64,000 nt of DNA from Gallaecimonas sp. GXIMD4217 (GTDB taxonomy: Bacteria > Pseudomonadota > Gammaproteobacteria > Enterobacterales > Gallaecimonadaceae), in assembly GCF_038087665.1 (NCBI RefSeq), contig NZ_CP149925.1, forward strand, positions 2,294,870 through 2,358,869. The letters are read 5' to 3'. A program made the position numbers and the translations under genes. Shown piece by piece: positions 1 to 9,040 of the stretch. Every line of letters begins with the position of its first letter. The first letter of the stretch is position 1. The notes below the pieces were generated by a model. The model did not search any database. It was given only the letters and a program-made list of their open reading frames with translations, and was not told where the DNA came from.

Positions 1-509
1 TGGAAGCCCTGGGCCATCAGCACCTCGTTGAGCTTGTTGCGCAGCTCGTTGGCATCGGCCTCGGAGGCCTTGATGAAGGCGTCCAGGTCGTAGCAGAGCT
101 GGCGGAACTCGCCCAGCTGCAGTTCCTTTTCCATCAGGCGCTGCCAGCTCGGCTGCAGGGCGCCGACGGTGTCGAGCAGGCGGTCGGCCATGGGCAGGCA
201 GGCTTCCACGGCGTCCATGGTCTGGTTGGCGGCCTGCTCGGTCATGGTGATGACATGGTTGAGACGCTCGGTGGCGTCCGGGATCTCCTGGGTGGCCAGG
301 GTGGCCAGGCGGGGATCCTGCTGGAACTCCGTCATGGCGTCGTGGAGTTCCCGGGTCAGTTTGCCAACCTCGCTGAACAGCTCGCTGTTGGCGGCCAGGG
401 ACATGTCCCTGAGCAGGCTCTCCGCCTGCTGGTGCTGCTCGGCCTCCAGCAGCGCCACCAGCTGTTTGGCATGGTCCAGAGAGATACGGCCTTGGCTCTG
501 ATTTGACAT
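1..509 (-). CDS. cheZ: CheZ, CheY-P phosphatase (3' end outside window)
   Basis: Cytoplasmic chemotaxis protein that dephosphorylates CheY-P. The protein begins MSNQSQGRISLDHAKQLVAL and reads as one long helical chain for 169 codons until the window edge. The last residues visible are MAQGF, which in E. coli CheZ lies just before the catalytic DLTGQ motif, so the active site itself is outside the window. It follows cheY by 14 bp on the same strand, the usual cheY-cheZ pair, and presumably leads into cheA and cheB beyond the edge. A polar-flagellate fliA-cheY-cheZ order supports the call. Confidence 0.93.
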   Translation of the reverse strand, partial: MSNQSQGRISLDHAKQLVALLEAEQHQQAESLLRDMSLAANSELFSEVGKLTRELHDAMTEFQQDPRLATLATQEIPDATERLNHVITMTEQAANQTMDAVEACLPMADRLLDTVGALQPSWQRLMEKELQLGEFRQLCYDLDAFIKASEADANELRNKLNEVLMAQGF

Positions 510-523
510 GGATTATCCTGGCC

Positions 524-919
524 TCAGCCGATGCGCTCGAAGATCTTGTCGAGTTTTTCCTTGAGGGTGCCGGCGGTGAAGGGCTTCACCACATAGCCGT
601 TGACCCCGGCCTGGGCGGCGGCGATGATCTGCTCGCGCTTGGCCTCGGCGGTCACCATCAGCACCGGCAGGTGCTTGAGCTTGTCATCGGCCCGGATCGC
701 CTTGAGCAGGTCGATGCCCTGCATGCCGGGCATGTTCCAGTCGGTGATCACGAAATCGAAATCACCGCCCTGCAACATCGGCAGGGCCGTGTTGCCGTCA
801 TCGGCTTCATGGCAGTTGTTAAAGCCCAGATCCCGCATCAGGTTCTTGATAATGCGGCGCATCGTGGAAAAGTCGTCCACGATGAGGATCTTCATGTTCT
901 TATCCAACGCTTCCTCCAA
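524..919 (-). CDS. cheY: CheY chemotaxis response regulator
   Basis: Single-domain receiver that binds FliM when phosphorylated and switches flagellar rotation. The acidic pair is D15/D16 (LIVDDFST), the phosphoacceptor is D60 ([10 protein letters not shown]), and T90, Y109 and K112 match the signalling residues T87, Y106 and K109 of E. coli CheY. The phrase [13 protein letters not shown] is typical of CheY rather than of other receivers. Length from the first ATG is 131 residues; an internal ATG at 895 (MKILIVDD) is another possible start. It lies between fliA and cheZ on the same strand. Confidence 0.95.
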   Translation of the reverse strand: MEEALDKNMKILIVDDFSTMRRIIKNLMRDLGFNNCHEADDGNTALPMLQGGDFDFVITDWNMPGMQGIDLLKAIRADDKLKHLPVLMVTAEAKREQIIAAAQAGVNGYVVKPFTAGTLKEKLDKIFERIG

Positions 920-939
920 CGAAGCTCTCGTTTAACTTG

Positions 940-966
940 TTATCGGACGAAAACGTCCTGGCTTAA
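940..966 (-). promoter_or_regulatory. weak candidate sigma-28 promoter for cheY-cheZ
   Basis: On the minus strand TTAAGCCA, 11 bases, then TCCGATAA lies just before cheY and overlaps the fliA stop codon. The -10 half fits the FliA consensus GCCGATAA well; the -35 half is poor (about 4 of 8). The spacer contains a small GGACG/CGTCC inverted repeat. Confidence 0.35.
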
Positions 967-1709
967 ATGAGGTTTTCTGTCTCGGTGCGCCACTCCCCCA
1001 GCCTGGCCCGCAGACGGGTCATGGCCTGGCTGTGGATCTGGCACACCCGGGATTCGCTGACGCTGAGCACGGCGCCGATTTCCTTGAGGTTGAGCTCTTC
1101 GTCGTAATAGAGGGACAGCACCAGGGCCTCGCGCTCGGGCAGGCCCTTGATGGCCTGGCTCAGGGCCACGCCGAAGTGCTCGCGGTCCACGGCCCGGTCC
1201 GGGCGCTGGCTGTCGTCCGGGGCCAGCACGTCGTCGCTGACGCCCAAATCCTCCATGGCCACCATGCGCCCGGCATTGGCCTCGCCAAGCATGCGGTGGT
1301 ACTGGTCCAGGCTGACCTTGAGCTCGGCGGCCACCTGGGAGTCTGAGGCATCGGCGCCGGTTTCCCGCTCCACCTTGGCCACGGCGTCGCTGATGGCCCT
1401 GGTGTTGCGGTGCACGCTGCGGGGCACCCAGTCGCCCTTGCGGATCTCGTCCAACATGGCGCCGCGGATGCGGATGCCGGCGTAGGTCTCGAAGCTGGCG
1501 CCCTTTGAACCGTCGAAGTTGCGGGCGGCCTCGATGAGGCCCATCAGCCCAGCCTGGATCAGGTCGTCGAGCTGGACGCTGGGGGGCAGGCGCATCATCA
1601 GGTGGTGGGCAATGCGCTTGACCAGCTCGGAATGCTTGTTGACCAGGTCCACTTCCCGGCGCTGGCCATAGGCGGCCAGCTGTTTATTGAGAGTTCTGGC
1701 TCCGGCCAT
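963..1709 (-). CDS. fliA: FliA, flagellar sigma factor (sigma-28)
   Basis: RNA polymerase sigma factor for late flagellar genes, 248 residues, close to the usual 240-250. Region 2 is seen as HSELVKRIAHHLMMRLPPSV and DLIQAGLMGLIEA, followed by FETYAGIRIRGAMLDEIRKGDWVPRSV; region 4 is LPEREALVLSLYYDEELNLKEIG with the helix-turn-helix VSESRVCQIH. The start overlaps flhG by 26 bp, so translation is probably coupled. Its anti-sigma factor FlgM is encoded at 53.5 kb, and FliA-type promoters lie before two flagellins, flgM and flgOP in this window. Confidence 0.97.
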   Translation of the reverse strand: MAGARTLNKQLAAYGQRREVDLVNKHSELVKRIAHHLMMRLPPSVQLDDLIQAGLMGLIEAARNFDGSKGASFETYAGIRIRGAMLDEIRKGDWVPRSVHRNTRAISDAVAKVERETGADASDSQVAAELKVSLDQYHRMLGEANAGRMVAMEDLGVSDDVLAPDDSQRPDRAVDREHFGVALSQAIKGLPEREALVLSLYYDEELNLKEIGAVLSVSESRVCQIHSQAMTRLRARLGEWRTETENLI

Positions 1710-2556
1710 GCTCGCGCTCGCCGATCAGTTGTTCCAGGAAGAATTCCACGTGGCCACCGGCCCGGGACGGCAGCGGCCAGCTCATCACCCGGGAGGCCAG
1801 GGCCTTGAAGGCGATGGCGGCCGGGGAACGGGGGAAGGCTTCGACCACCAGCTTCTGCTTGCGCACCGACTGGCGCACGTGGTCGTCGTAGGGCACGGTG
1901 CCCACCAGCTCCAGGGCCACGTCCAGGAAGCGGTCGGTGACCCGGGTCAGCTTGCCGAACAGCTCCTGGCCTTCGCGCAGGCTGCGCACCATGTTGGCGA
2001 CGATCTTGAAGCGGAACACGCCGTGGTCCCGGGACAGCAGCTTGATCAGGGCGTAGGCGTCGGTGATGGAGGTGGGTTCGTCGCAGACCACCACCATCAC
2101 GTCCTGGGCGGCACGGGCGAAGCTCATCACCATCTCGGAGATGCCGGCGGCGGTGTCGACGATGAGCACGTCGAAGGTTTCGTTGAGTTCGCTGAAGGCG
2201 CGGATAAGGCCAGCGTGCTCGGCCGGGGACAGCTCCACCATGGACTGGGTGCCGGAGGTGGCCGGCACTATCTTGATGCCGCCCGGGCCTTCGATGAGGA
2301 TATCGTCCAGTTCGGCTTCGCCGGACAGCACATGGCTGAGGTTGCGGGTCACCCTGAGGCCCAGCATCACGTCCACGTTGGCCAGGCCGAGGTCGGCATC
2401 GAACAACAGCACCTTCTGGCCGGCCTGGGCCAGGGCCAGGGCCGTGTTCAGGGAGACATTGGTCTTGCCGACACCGCCTTTGCCGCCGGTCACGGCCACT
2501 ACCTTGGTAATGCTGCGTTTTTTCATCTGCCTCAAGCCGTTTGCCTGATCTGACAT
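1684..2556 (-). CDS. flhG: FlhG (FleN/YlxH), MinD-like flagellar number ATPase
   Basis: ParA/MinD-family ATPase that limits flagellar number at the pole and, in related bacteria, antagonises FlrA/FleQ. The deviant Walker A motif is GGKGGVGKT near the N-terminus, with LLFDADLGLANVDVMLGL (switch) and DVLIVDTAAGIS following. I start at MSDQANGLRQMKK because AGGAAGTGAG precedes that ATG at good spacing; an ATG six codons upstream (MTIGSE) is also open. The N-terminal DQANGLRQM phrase matches the short FlhG motif that stimulates FlhF GTPase. It sits 23 bp after flhF and overlaps fliA. Confidence 0.94.
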   Translation of the reverse strand: MSDQANGLRQMKKRSITKVVAVTGGKGGVGKTNVSLNTALALAQAGQKVLLFDADLGLANVDVMLGLRVTRNLSHVLSGEAELDDILIEGPGGIKIVPATSGTQSMVELSPAEHAGLIRAFSELNETFDVLIVDTAAGISEMVMSFARAAQDVMVVVCDEPTSITDAYALIKLLSRDHGVFRFKIVANMVRSLREGQELFGKLTRVTDRFLDVALELVGTVPYDDHVRQSVRKQKLVVEAFPRSPAAIAFKALASRVMSWPLPSRAGGHVEFFLEQLIGEREHGRSQNSQ

Positions 2557-2579
2557 CTCACTTCCTATCGTCATTATTA

Positions 2580-3881
2580 TTACGCCGCCATGGCTTCGGC
2601 CAGCAGGGCCACCGCCCTTTCCACCAGCGCCTGGGGCTCGGCAACCTGCAGGTCCTCGGGCACCCGCTGACCGTCTGTAAGATACCCGATTGGCAAGGCA
2701 TTTTGCACTGCCAAACTCAGGCAGCCGCCCAAACTTAGGGTCTCGTCAAGCTTAGTCAGGATGCAGCCGTCCAGGGGGATCTGGGAGAAGCGGCGGTGGG
2801 CGTCGCCCAGCACCTGGGTCTGGGCGGTGGCCGCCAGCACCAGGTAGCGCTGGATGGGTACCCGGCCACTCTGCATCAGGGTGTCGAGCTGCTGGTTCAG
2901 GCGCAGGTCGCGCTGGCCCATGCCGGCGGTGTCGATCAGCACCAGGGAGCGGTTGCGCAGCTGGTACAGCACCTCTTCCAGCTCCTCGGCGTCCCGCGCC
3001 TGGCGTACCGGGCAGCCCAGGATGCGGCCATAGGTGGCCAACTGCTCGTGGGCGCCAATGCGGTAGGTGTCGGTGGTGACCAGGGCCACTTGGTCGACGC
3101 CATGGTGCATGGCGTAGTGGGACGCCAGCTTGGCCACTGTGGTGGTCTTGCCGACCCCGGTGGGACCCATCAGGGCCACCACGCCACCGCGGTTGAGGAT
3201 GGGATCCTGGGCCGGCACCAGCCGCTTCTTGAGCTGTACCATCAGCCACTTCCAGCCGTCGGCGGCGCCCAGGGCCTCGGGCATGGGCGAGACCAGCTCA
3301 GCGGCCAGCTCCCTGGCCAGGCCCATCTCCACCAGGCGGTCCGACAGCATGGTCTTGACCGGCTGCTGGCGGGCCTGGGCATCATGGCGCAGGCCGGACA
3401 CCTGGTGCTCCAGCAGCTGGCGCAGGCTCTGGATCTCGTTGACCATGTCGTCCATCTGCTGCTGGCGGCTCCTGGCCTGGGGGATCGCCTGGGGCGCCGG
3501 CTCTTCCACCTTGGGCTGCTGGCGGGCATTGAAGAGGTTGCGGGACCAGTCCGGCAGGCTGTCGCTGCGGCTCTGGGCGTCCTGTTGGCGCCAGTCGCCG
3601 CTCAGCTGGGGCTGGGGGCGTACCGGCTGCGGGCTCTGCCTGGCCACCGACGACAAACTGACGTTGTCGTCAGCCAATTGACGGTCGGCCCTGGGTTGCG
3701 CTTTGGCCATGGTGCTTTCCCTCCTGGGGGTAGGGGCGTCATCCTGGTCGATGGCCGCCACCAGCTCCACACCGCCGTTGACCTTGGTGTTGGACATGAT
3801 CACCGCGTCCGCTCCCAGAACGTCCTTCACTTCGGCGAGAGCCGTCCTCATGTCTTTGGCAAAGAAGCGTTGGATCTTCAC
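2580..3881 (-). CDS. flhF: FlhF, SRP-type GTPase for polar flagellar placement
   Basis: Signal-recognition-particle-like GTPase that marks the pole for flagellar assembly. Residues 1-60 form the basic N-terminal start (MKIQRFFAKDMRTALAEVK), about 60-170 is a low-complexity Q/P/R-rich B region, then the NG domain follows: MGPTGVGKT at 238-246, DTYRIGAHEQLATYG at 271-285, DTAG at 317-320 and TKLDE at 376-380. Length 433 is normal. It overlaps the end of flhA by 4 bp and is followed by flhG, the standard flhA-flhF-flhG-fliA order of polar flagellates. Confidence 0.96.
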   Translation of the reverse strand: MKIQRFFAKDMRTALAEVKDVLGADAVIMSNTKVNGGVELVAAIDQDDAPTPRRESTMAKAQPRADRQLADDNVSLSSVARQSPQPVRPQPQLSGDWRQQDAQSRSDSLPDWSRNLFNARQQPKVEEPAPQAIPQARSRQQQMDDMVNEIQSLRQLLEHQVSGLRHDAQARQQPVKTMLSDRLVEMGLARELAAELVSPMPEALGAADGWKWLMVQLKKRLVPAQDPILNRGGVVALMGPTGVGKTTTVAKLASHYAMHHGVDQVALVTTDTYRIGAHEQLATYGRILGCPVRQARDAEELEEVLYQLRNRSLVLIDTAGMGQRDLRLNQQLDTLMQSGRVPIQRYLVLAATAQTQVLGDAHRRFSQIPLDGCILTKLDETLSLGGCLSLAVQNALPIGYLTDGQRVPEDLQVAEPQALVERAVALLAEAMAA

Positions 3882-5992
3882 GCTTGCCCTCCACTACCAA
3901 TGGCGCTGACGATGCGGATCTGCTTGTCATCGGGGATCTCCTGGTAGGAGAGCACCCGCAGACCCGGGATACTGTATTTCACGAAGCGGGCCAGGGAGCT
4001 CCTCAGCACACCCGAGGTCAGCAGTACCGCCGCCTGGCCGTTGAGCTCCTGCTGCTCCGCCGCCTGATTGAGCGACTGCTGCAGGCGTTCCGCCAGGCCG
4101 GGCTCGATACCGGCTTGCTCGCCACCCGCCTGTAGCGTCTGATGCAACATCTGTTCCAGCTCTGGCGCCAAGGTGATGACGGGCAGCTCCTGGTCGGTGC
4201 CGAAGGTGTCCTGGACGATCATCCGCTTCAGGGCGATGCGGCAGGCGGCGGTCAGCACGTCGGCATCCTGGCTCTTGGGCCCGTACTCCACCAGGGTCTG
4301 CACCAGGGTGCGCATGTCGCGGATGGGCACCGACTCGTTGAGCAGGTTCTGCAGCACCTTCACCACCACGCCCAGGGGCAGGATGTCCGGCACCAGGCCC
4401 TCCACCAGCTTGGGCGCCTGCTTGGCCAGCAGCTCCATCAGGTTCTGCACCTCTTCGTGGCCGAGCAGCTGGGCGGCATTGTTACCCAGCAGCTGGCTCA
4501 TGTGGGTGGCCACCACGGTGGCGGCGTCCACCACGGTGTAGCCCAGGCTCTGTGCATGATCCTTGACGTTGCCGGCGATCCAGTAGGCGTCGAGCTGGAA
4601 GGCCGGCTCCTTGGTGGGGATCCCCTCCAGGGCGCCAAAGACCTGACCGGGGTTGATGGCCAGCTCCCGGTCGTGACGGATCTCCGCCTCGCCTATGGCC
4701 ACCCCCATCAGGGTGATGCGATAGCTGTTGGGCTCCAGCTCCAGGTTGTCGCGCACGTGCACCGGCGGCACCAGGAAGCCCAGCTCCTGGCTGAGCTTCT
4801 TGCGCACCCCCTTGATGCGGGCCAGCAGCTCGCCGCCCTGGGCCTTGTCCACCAGGGGGATGAGCCGGTAGCCCACCTCCAGGCCGATCACGTCCACCGG
4901 CTGTACGTCCTCCCAGCTCAGCTCGCGCCGCTCCGGCGGCAGCACGTCACCTGTCTTGGCTTCGGCCTTGGCCGGCAGCTGGGCGGCCTTGACGATCTGC
5001 TGGTGGCGGAACCAGGCCAGGGCCCCACACAGCGCCGCCAGGGTCAGGAAGGCCAGGTGGGGCATGCCGGGCACGATGCCCATCACCAGCAGGATCAGGG
5101 CGGTGATGGCCAGGGTCCTGGGCTTGTCGAACATCTGCCCCAGCACCTGCTTGCCCATCTCGCCGCTGCTGTTCTCCCGGGTGACCATGATGGCCGCCGC
5201 CACCGACAGCAGCAGCGACGGGATCTGCGCCACCAGGCCGTCACCTATGGTCAGCAGGGTATAGATCTGCACGGCGTCGCCCAGGCTGAGGTCGTGCTGG
5301 ACCATGCCGATCACGAAGCCGCCGAGGATGTTGATGACCAGGATCAGGATGCCGGCGATGGCGTCGCCCTTGACGAACTTGGAGGCACCGTCCATGGAGC
5401 CGTAGAAGTCGGCCTCGCGGGTCACTTCCTTGCGGCGGTCGCGGGCCTCGTCCTGGTTGATGATGCCGGCATTGAGGTCGGCGTCTATGGCCATCTGCTT
5501 GCCGGGCATGGCGTCCAGGGTGAAGCGGGCGCTGACTTCGGAGATCCGGCCGGCACCCTTGGTGACCACCACGAAGTTGATGATCATCAGGATCAGGAAG
5601 ACGATGAGGCCGACCGCGTAGTTGCCGCCGATCACCACCGAGCCGAAGGATTCGATGACCTTACCGGCGGCGTCCGGGCCCTTGTGGCCCTCCAGCAGCA
5701 CCACCCGGGTGGAGGCCACGTTCAGGGCCAGGCGCAGCAGGGTGGCCACCAGCAGCACCGTGGGGAAGGCGGCGAAATCCAGGGGCCTCATGGTGTAGAC
5801 GCAGACCAGCAGCACCACCAGCGACAGCGAGATGTTGAAGGAGAACAGCATGTCCAGCAGCAGCGCCGGCATGGGCAGCACCACCATGGCCAGCACCGAC
5901 AGCAGCAGCACCGGCGCGCCAAGGCCCCCCACCCATTTGCCCGGCTCCTGCCTCACCCCGGAAAGAAAACCCTGAAAACCCGATACGGCCAT
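3878..5992 (-). CDS. flhA: FlhA, flagellar type III export gate protein
   Basis: Inner-membrane protein of the export gate; eight transmembrane segments in the N-terminal half and a large cytoplasmic domain that docks chaperone-substrate pairs. The hydrophobic half runs to about residue 330 and holds the family signature region (RISEVSARFTLDAMPGKQMA, followed by IDADLNAG); the soluble half begins near PPERRELSW. 704 residues, family-typical. First gene of flhA-flhF-flhG-fliA-cheY-cheZ, with its own sigma-54 promoter in the gap after flhB. The start codon has only a weak ribosome-binding site (GAG). Confidence 0.97.
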   Translation of the reverse strand: MAVSGFQGFLSGVRQEPGKWVGGLGAPVLLLSVLAMVVLPMPALLLDMLFSFNISLSLVVLLVCVYTMRPLDFAAFPTVLLVATLLRLALNVASTRVVLLEGHKGPDAAGKVIESFGSVVIGGNYAVGLIVFLILMIINFVVVTKGAGRISEVSARFTLDAMPGKQMAIDADLNAGIINQDEARDRRKEVTREADFYGSMDGASKFVKGDAIAGILILVINILGGFVIGMVQHDLSLGDAVQIYTLLTIGDGLVAQIPSLLLSVAAAIMVTRENSSGEMGKQVLGQMFDKPRTLAITALILLVMGIVPGMPHLAFLTLAALCGALAWFRHQQIVKAAQLPAKAEAKTGDVLPPERRELSWEDVQPVDVIGLEVGYRLIPLVDKAQGGELLARIKGVRKKLSQELGFLVPPVHVRDNLELEPNSYRITLMGVAIGEAEIRHDRELAINPGQVFGALEGIPTKEPAFQLDAYWIAGNVKDHAQSLGYTVVDAATVVATHMSQLLGNNAAQLLGHEEVQNLMELLAKQAPKLVEGLVPDILPLGVVVKVLQNLLNESVPIRDMRTLVQTLVEYGPKSQDADVLTAACRIALKRMIVQDTFGTDQELPVITLAPELEQMLHQTLQAGGEQAGIEPGLAERLQQSLNQAAEQQELNGQAAVLLTSGVLRSSLARFVKYSIPGLRVLSYQEIPDDKQIRIVSAIGSGGQA

Positions 5993-6028
5993 GCTGCATA
6001 CTCATTGAAAACGGCTGTCCGGGCTAAA

Positions 6029-6044
6029 TGCAAAGAGGGTGCCA
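6029..6044 (-). promoter_or_regulatory. sigma-54 promoter of the flhA operon
   Basis: Minus-strand TGGCACCCTCTTTGCA matches the -24/-12 consensus TGGCAC-N5-TTGCA, with GG and GC exactly 10 bases apart. The predicted start is near 6018, 26 bases before flhA. Confidence 0.85.
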
Positions 6045-6060
6045 CCCAGACACCCTCTTT
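6032..6060. repeat. perfect 10-bp inverted repeat overlapping the flhA sigma-54 promoter
   Basis: Arms AAAGAGGGTG (6032-6041) and CACCCTCTTT (6051-6060) with a 9-base loop. On the plus strand it is followed by TCTTTC. On the minus strand it could act as a weak terminator for fliK-flhB read-through, but its promoter-proximal arm is itself the -24 to -12 region. Confidence 0.7.
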
Positions 6061-6100
6061 TCTTTCAATAAGTTACGATAGATGCGCCGGAAAACCGGCG

Positions 6101-7231
6101 CTAGTGGCGCAGCTCCGGCGGGATCGGCAGCTCGCCGGGCAGGCGCTTGGGCCTGGTGCCCTTGCCGCTGCGCCACAGCTTGAGCTGGAACACATAGGCC
6201 AGCACCTGGGCCACGGCCACGAACAGGCCGTCGGGGATGGGCTGGTCCGGCTCGGCGCAGTGATAGAGGGAGCGGGCCAGGCCGGGCGAGCGCAGCATGG
6301 GAATGTCGTGGGCCTCGGCGATATCGCGGATATGGGCGGCCATGTGGTCGACGCCCTTGGCCAGCATCACAGGCGCGCCGTCCTTGTCCTGGTCGTAGCG
6401 CAGCGCCACAGCGTAATGGGTCGGGTTGGTGATGATGACGTCAGCCTGGGGCACCTGGGCCAGCTGGCGGCGCTGGGCCATCTGCCGCTGCAGCTGGCGG
6501 ATGCGGCCCTTGACCTCGGGCTTGCCCTCGGTGTCCTTGTACTCGTCCTTGACCTCCTGCTTGGTCATCTTCAGCTGCTTGTTGTGGTGCCAGATCTGGT
6601 AGGGCACGTCCACCAGCACGATCAGCAGGTAGGCCATGCACAGTCCCAGGCACAGCCACAGCAGCAGCTGCAGCCCCTCGATGCTGGCCGCCACCACCGG
6701 CCGCTGGGACAGGGCCAGCACCTCGGCGAACACCGCCTTGAGCAGCAGGGCCGCGGTAATGGCGATGACCAGGAACTTGGCCAGGGACTTGACCAGCTCC
6801 ACCAGGGCCTGCATGCCGAACATGCGCTTGAAGCCGGCCAGGGGCGACAGCTTGCTCCACTTGGGCGCCGCCGCCTTGAAGGAGAAGTTGAAGCCGCCCA
6901 CCAGGCCGGAGCCGGCGATGGTGAGCAGGAACATCACCGCCAGCAGGCCGAAGAAGGGCCAGAGCAAGTCCACCAGCACCCCGCTCAGCTCCCGCAGCGC
7001 CCCGTCCAGGTTCTCGATGGCACTCCTTGGCCTGTCCAGGGAGGCCTGCATGGCGAACATCATGCGTTTGCCGAGGGCGCCGCCGATCCACATCAGCCCC
7101 AGCACCCCGGCGACAAGGCCGATGGCCGAGGTCAGATCCCGGGAACGGGCCAGCTGGCCCTTTTCCCTCGATTCCTGTCTTCGTTTGGGTGTCGCCTCTT
7201 CCGTACGTTCGCCGGCGTCATTCTGGGCCAT
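6101..7231 (-). CDS. flhB: FlhB, export switch protein
   Basis: Membrane component of the flagellar type III exporter that switches substrate class from rod/hook to filament. Four hydrophobic segments lie between about residues 35 and 210, and the cytoplasmic tail carries the self-cleaving NPTH motif at 269-272 (ITNPTHYAV). 376 residues, family-typical. The N-terminus has the usual GERTEEATPKRRQESREKG phrase. It is the last gene of the fliK-to-flhB operon, sharing one base with the end of fliR, and is followed by a GC-rich hairpin (6084-6101). Confidence 0.97.
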   Translation of the reverse strand: MAQNDAGERTEEATPKRRQESREKGQLARSRDLTSAIGLVAGVLGLMWIGGALGKRMMFAMQASLDRPRSAIENLDGALRELSGVLVDLLWPFFGLLAVMFLLTIAGSGLVGGFNFSFKAAAPKWSKLSPLAGFKRMFGMQALVELVKSLAKFLVIAITAALLLKAVFAEVLALSQRPVVAASIEGLQLLLWLCLGLCMAYLLIVLVDVPYQIWHHNKQLKMTKQEVKDEYKDTEGKPEVKGRIRQLQRQMAQRRQLAQVPQADVIITNPTHYAVALRYDQDKDGAPVMLAKGVDHMAAHIRDIAEAHDIPMLRSPGLARSLYHCAEPDQPIPDGLFVAVAQVLAYVFQLKLWRSGKGTRPKRLPGELPIPPELRH

Positions 7232-8010
7232 CAGCAGCTGCTCCCGAGCAGATCACACATCAGGGATTGCCCCTGCTGCCAGCTATGCAAGAAGTGTTCC
7301 AGCACGGTGCCGGCGGTGACCCAGAGGATCAGCAGGCCGGACAGCATGATGATCGGAAAACCGATGGTGAAGATGTTGAGCTGGGGCGCGGCCCGGGTCA
7401 TGAAGCCGAAGGCCAGGTTGATCAGCAGCAGGGCGATGATCTCGGCGATGGCCATCCCCAGGGCACTGGCGAACAGGGTCGAGCCGAACAGGGCGATGGC
7501 GTGGAAGTCCGGAAGCCCAATGCCGTCGCTGCCCACCGGGAGCACGAAGAAGGAGTGGTGCAGCATCTCCAGCATCCACAGGTGGCCGTTGATGGCGAAG
7601 AAGATCAGGATGGCCAGGTTCAGGAAGAACTGGCTCACCACCGGCGTCTGCTGCCCGGACACCGGATCCACCATGGCCGCGAAGCCCAGCGAGGCCTGGA
7701 AGGCGATCACCTGTCCCGCCAGCACCATCACCTGCATCACCATCACCGACACGAAGCCCATGGCCACCCCCACCAGCACCTGCAGGGCGGTGATCAGCAT
7801 GCCCTGGACAGAGAACAGCGCCACCTCCGGCATGGCCGGCAGGGTCGGCACCACCACCAGGGTGACGGCGAAGGTCAGCAGGGTACGGATCCTAAGCGGC
7901 ACCATCTTGGTGCCGATGGCGGCCATGGCGGTGAGCATGGCGCCGATGCGCACGAAGGGCCAGACGTAGCCGGCCAGCCATTGCAGCAGCTCGGCGGCGC
8001 TGAAGGTCAT
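7231..8010 (-). CDS. fliR: FliR, export gate protein
   Basis: Core integral membrane protein of the flagellar export gate (FliP5-FliQ4-FliR1). 259 residues, almost entirely hydrophobic with about six membrane segments; family phrases such as FVRIGAMLTAMAAIGTKMVP at the N-terminus and QASLGFAAMVDPVSGQQTPV in the middle are clear. It overlaps fliQ by 4 bp and flhB by 1 bp, so the genes are translated in series. Confidence 0.96.
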   Translation of the reverse strand: MTFSAAELLQWLAGYVWPFVRIGAMLTAMAAIGTKMVPLRIRTLLTFAVTLVVVPTLPAMPEVALFSVQGMLITALQVLVGVAMGFVSVMVMQVMVLAGQVIAFQASLGFAAMVDPVSGQQTPVVSQFFLNLAILIFFAINGHLWMLEMLHHSFFVLPVGSDGIGLPDFHAIALFGSTLFASALGMAIAEIIALLLINLAFGFMTRAAPQLNIFTIGFPIIMLSGLLILWVTAGTVLEHFLHSWQQGQSLMCDLLGSSC

Positions 8011-8276
8011 GACAGGACCTGGGGAATGGCGTCGATGATGTGCCGGAAGAAGTCCATCATCCGCCCCACCAGCCAGTGGGAGAGCACCATCAGGGTAACT
8101 ATGGTCACCAGCAGCCTGGGCAGGAAGGACAGGGTCTGTTCGTTGATGGAGGTGGCGGCCTGGAGTATGGAGATGACAAGGCCCACCACCAGGCCGGGGA
8201 TCATGATGGCGGCCACCATGATCAGCACCAGGTAGAGGGCGTCCCGGAAGATATCGACGAACTGTTCCGGGGTCAT
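8007..8276 (-). CDS. fliQ: FliQ, export gate protein
   Basis: Small membrane subunit of the export gate. 89 residues, the family's normal length, with two long hydrophobic hairpins (about 15-40 and 50-75) and the usual [14 protein letters not shown] start. It overlaps both fliP and fliR by 4 bp. Confidence 0.96.
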   Translation of the reverse strand: MTPEQFVDIFRDALYLVLIMVAAIMIPGLVVGLVISILQAATSINEQTLSFLPRLLVTIVTLMVLSHWLVGRMMDFFRHIIDAIPQVLS

Positions 8277-9040
8277 GTGACGAAGCTCCCGGCCAGGGTC
8301 CCCATCACCAGGCTCCAGCCGTCCACCAGCACGAACAGCATCAGCTTGAACGGCAGCGCCACTATCATCGGCGACAGCATCATCATACCCATGGCCATCA
8401 GCACCGAGGCCACCACCAGATCGATGATCAGGAAGGGGATGAACAGCATGAAGCCGATCTGGAAGGCGGTCTTCAGCTCGGAGGTGACGAAGGCCGGGAT
8501 CAGCACCGTCATGGGCACCGACTCGGGGCCGTCCAGCTGCTCGTAGCCGCCGATGCGGGCGAAGGTTTCCAGGTCGGTCATGCGGGTCTGGGCCAGCATG
8601 AACTCCCGCACCGGCACCTTGGCCACGTCCACCGCCTGCAGGGCGGTGAGCTGCTCTTCCATGTAGGGGGTGATGGCCTGCTCGTAGACCCGCTCGAACA
8701 CCGGCGACATGATGAAGAAGGTCATGAACAGCGACAGCCCCACCAGCACCTGGTTGCTGGGGGTGCTCTGCAGGCCCATGGCCTGGCGCAGTATGGCCAG
8801 CACCACGGCGATGCGGGTGAAGGAGGTCATCATGATCAGCATGGCCGGCAGGAAGGTCAGCATGGTCATCAATGCCAACACCTGCAGGGTGATGCTGTAG
8901 TCCTGGGAGCCGTCCGGGTTGGTGGTGACGGTCACCGCCGGCAGGCCGGGACCGACCGGCAGGGCCGCGTTGGCGATGCCGGGCAGCAACAGCGGCAGCA
9001 GTACCAGCAGCCAGCCGTGTCTAGCGAGGAGTCTTGTCAT
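8273..9040 (-). CDS. fliP: FliP, export gate protein
   Basis: Export gate subunit made as a preprotein. I take the start at [15 protein letters not shown] because this gives a signal peptide (cleavage near [10 protein letters not shown]) and the usual length, 255 residues; the reading frame stays open upstream but that part is only the reverse reading of fliO. Downstream are [16 protein letters not shown] and the C-terminal membrane segments ending in [15 protein letters not shown]. It overlaps fliO by 20 bp and fliQ by 4 bp. Confidence 0.95.
   Translation of the reverse strand: MTRLLARHGWLLVLLPLLLPGIANAALPVGPGLPAVTVTTNPDGSQDYSITLQVLALMTMLTFLPAMLIMMTSFTRIAVVLAILRQAMGLQSTPSNQVLVGLSLFMTFFIMSPVFERVYEQAITPYMEEQLTALQAVDVAKVPVREFMLAQTRMTDLETFARIGGYEQLDGPESVPMTVLIPAFVTSELKTAFQIGFMLFIPFLIIDLVVASVLMAMGMMMLSPMIVALPFKLMLFVLVDGWSLVMGTLAGSFVT

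Noticed and set aside
6084-6101. GCGCCGG/CCGGCGC hairpin as a full flhB terminator
   Set aside because: No T-tract follows on the minus strand; it overlaps the stop codon and may be only part of a structured 3' end.
4142-7969. A 1275-codon open frame on the plus strand
   Set aside because: It lies antisense to flhA, flhB and fliR, which have clear family motifs. Its composition (runs of H, Q, G, D) is that of a reversed GC-rich gene, and it crosses the flhA promoter.
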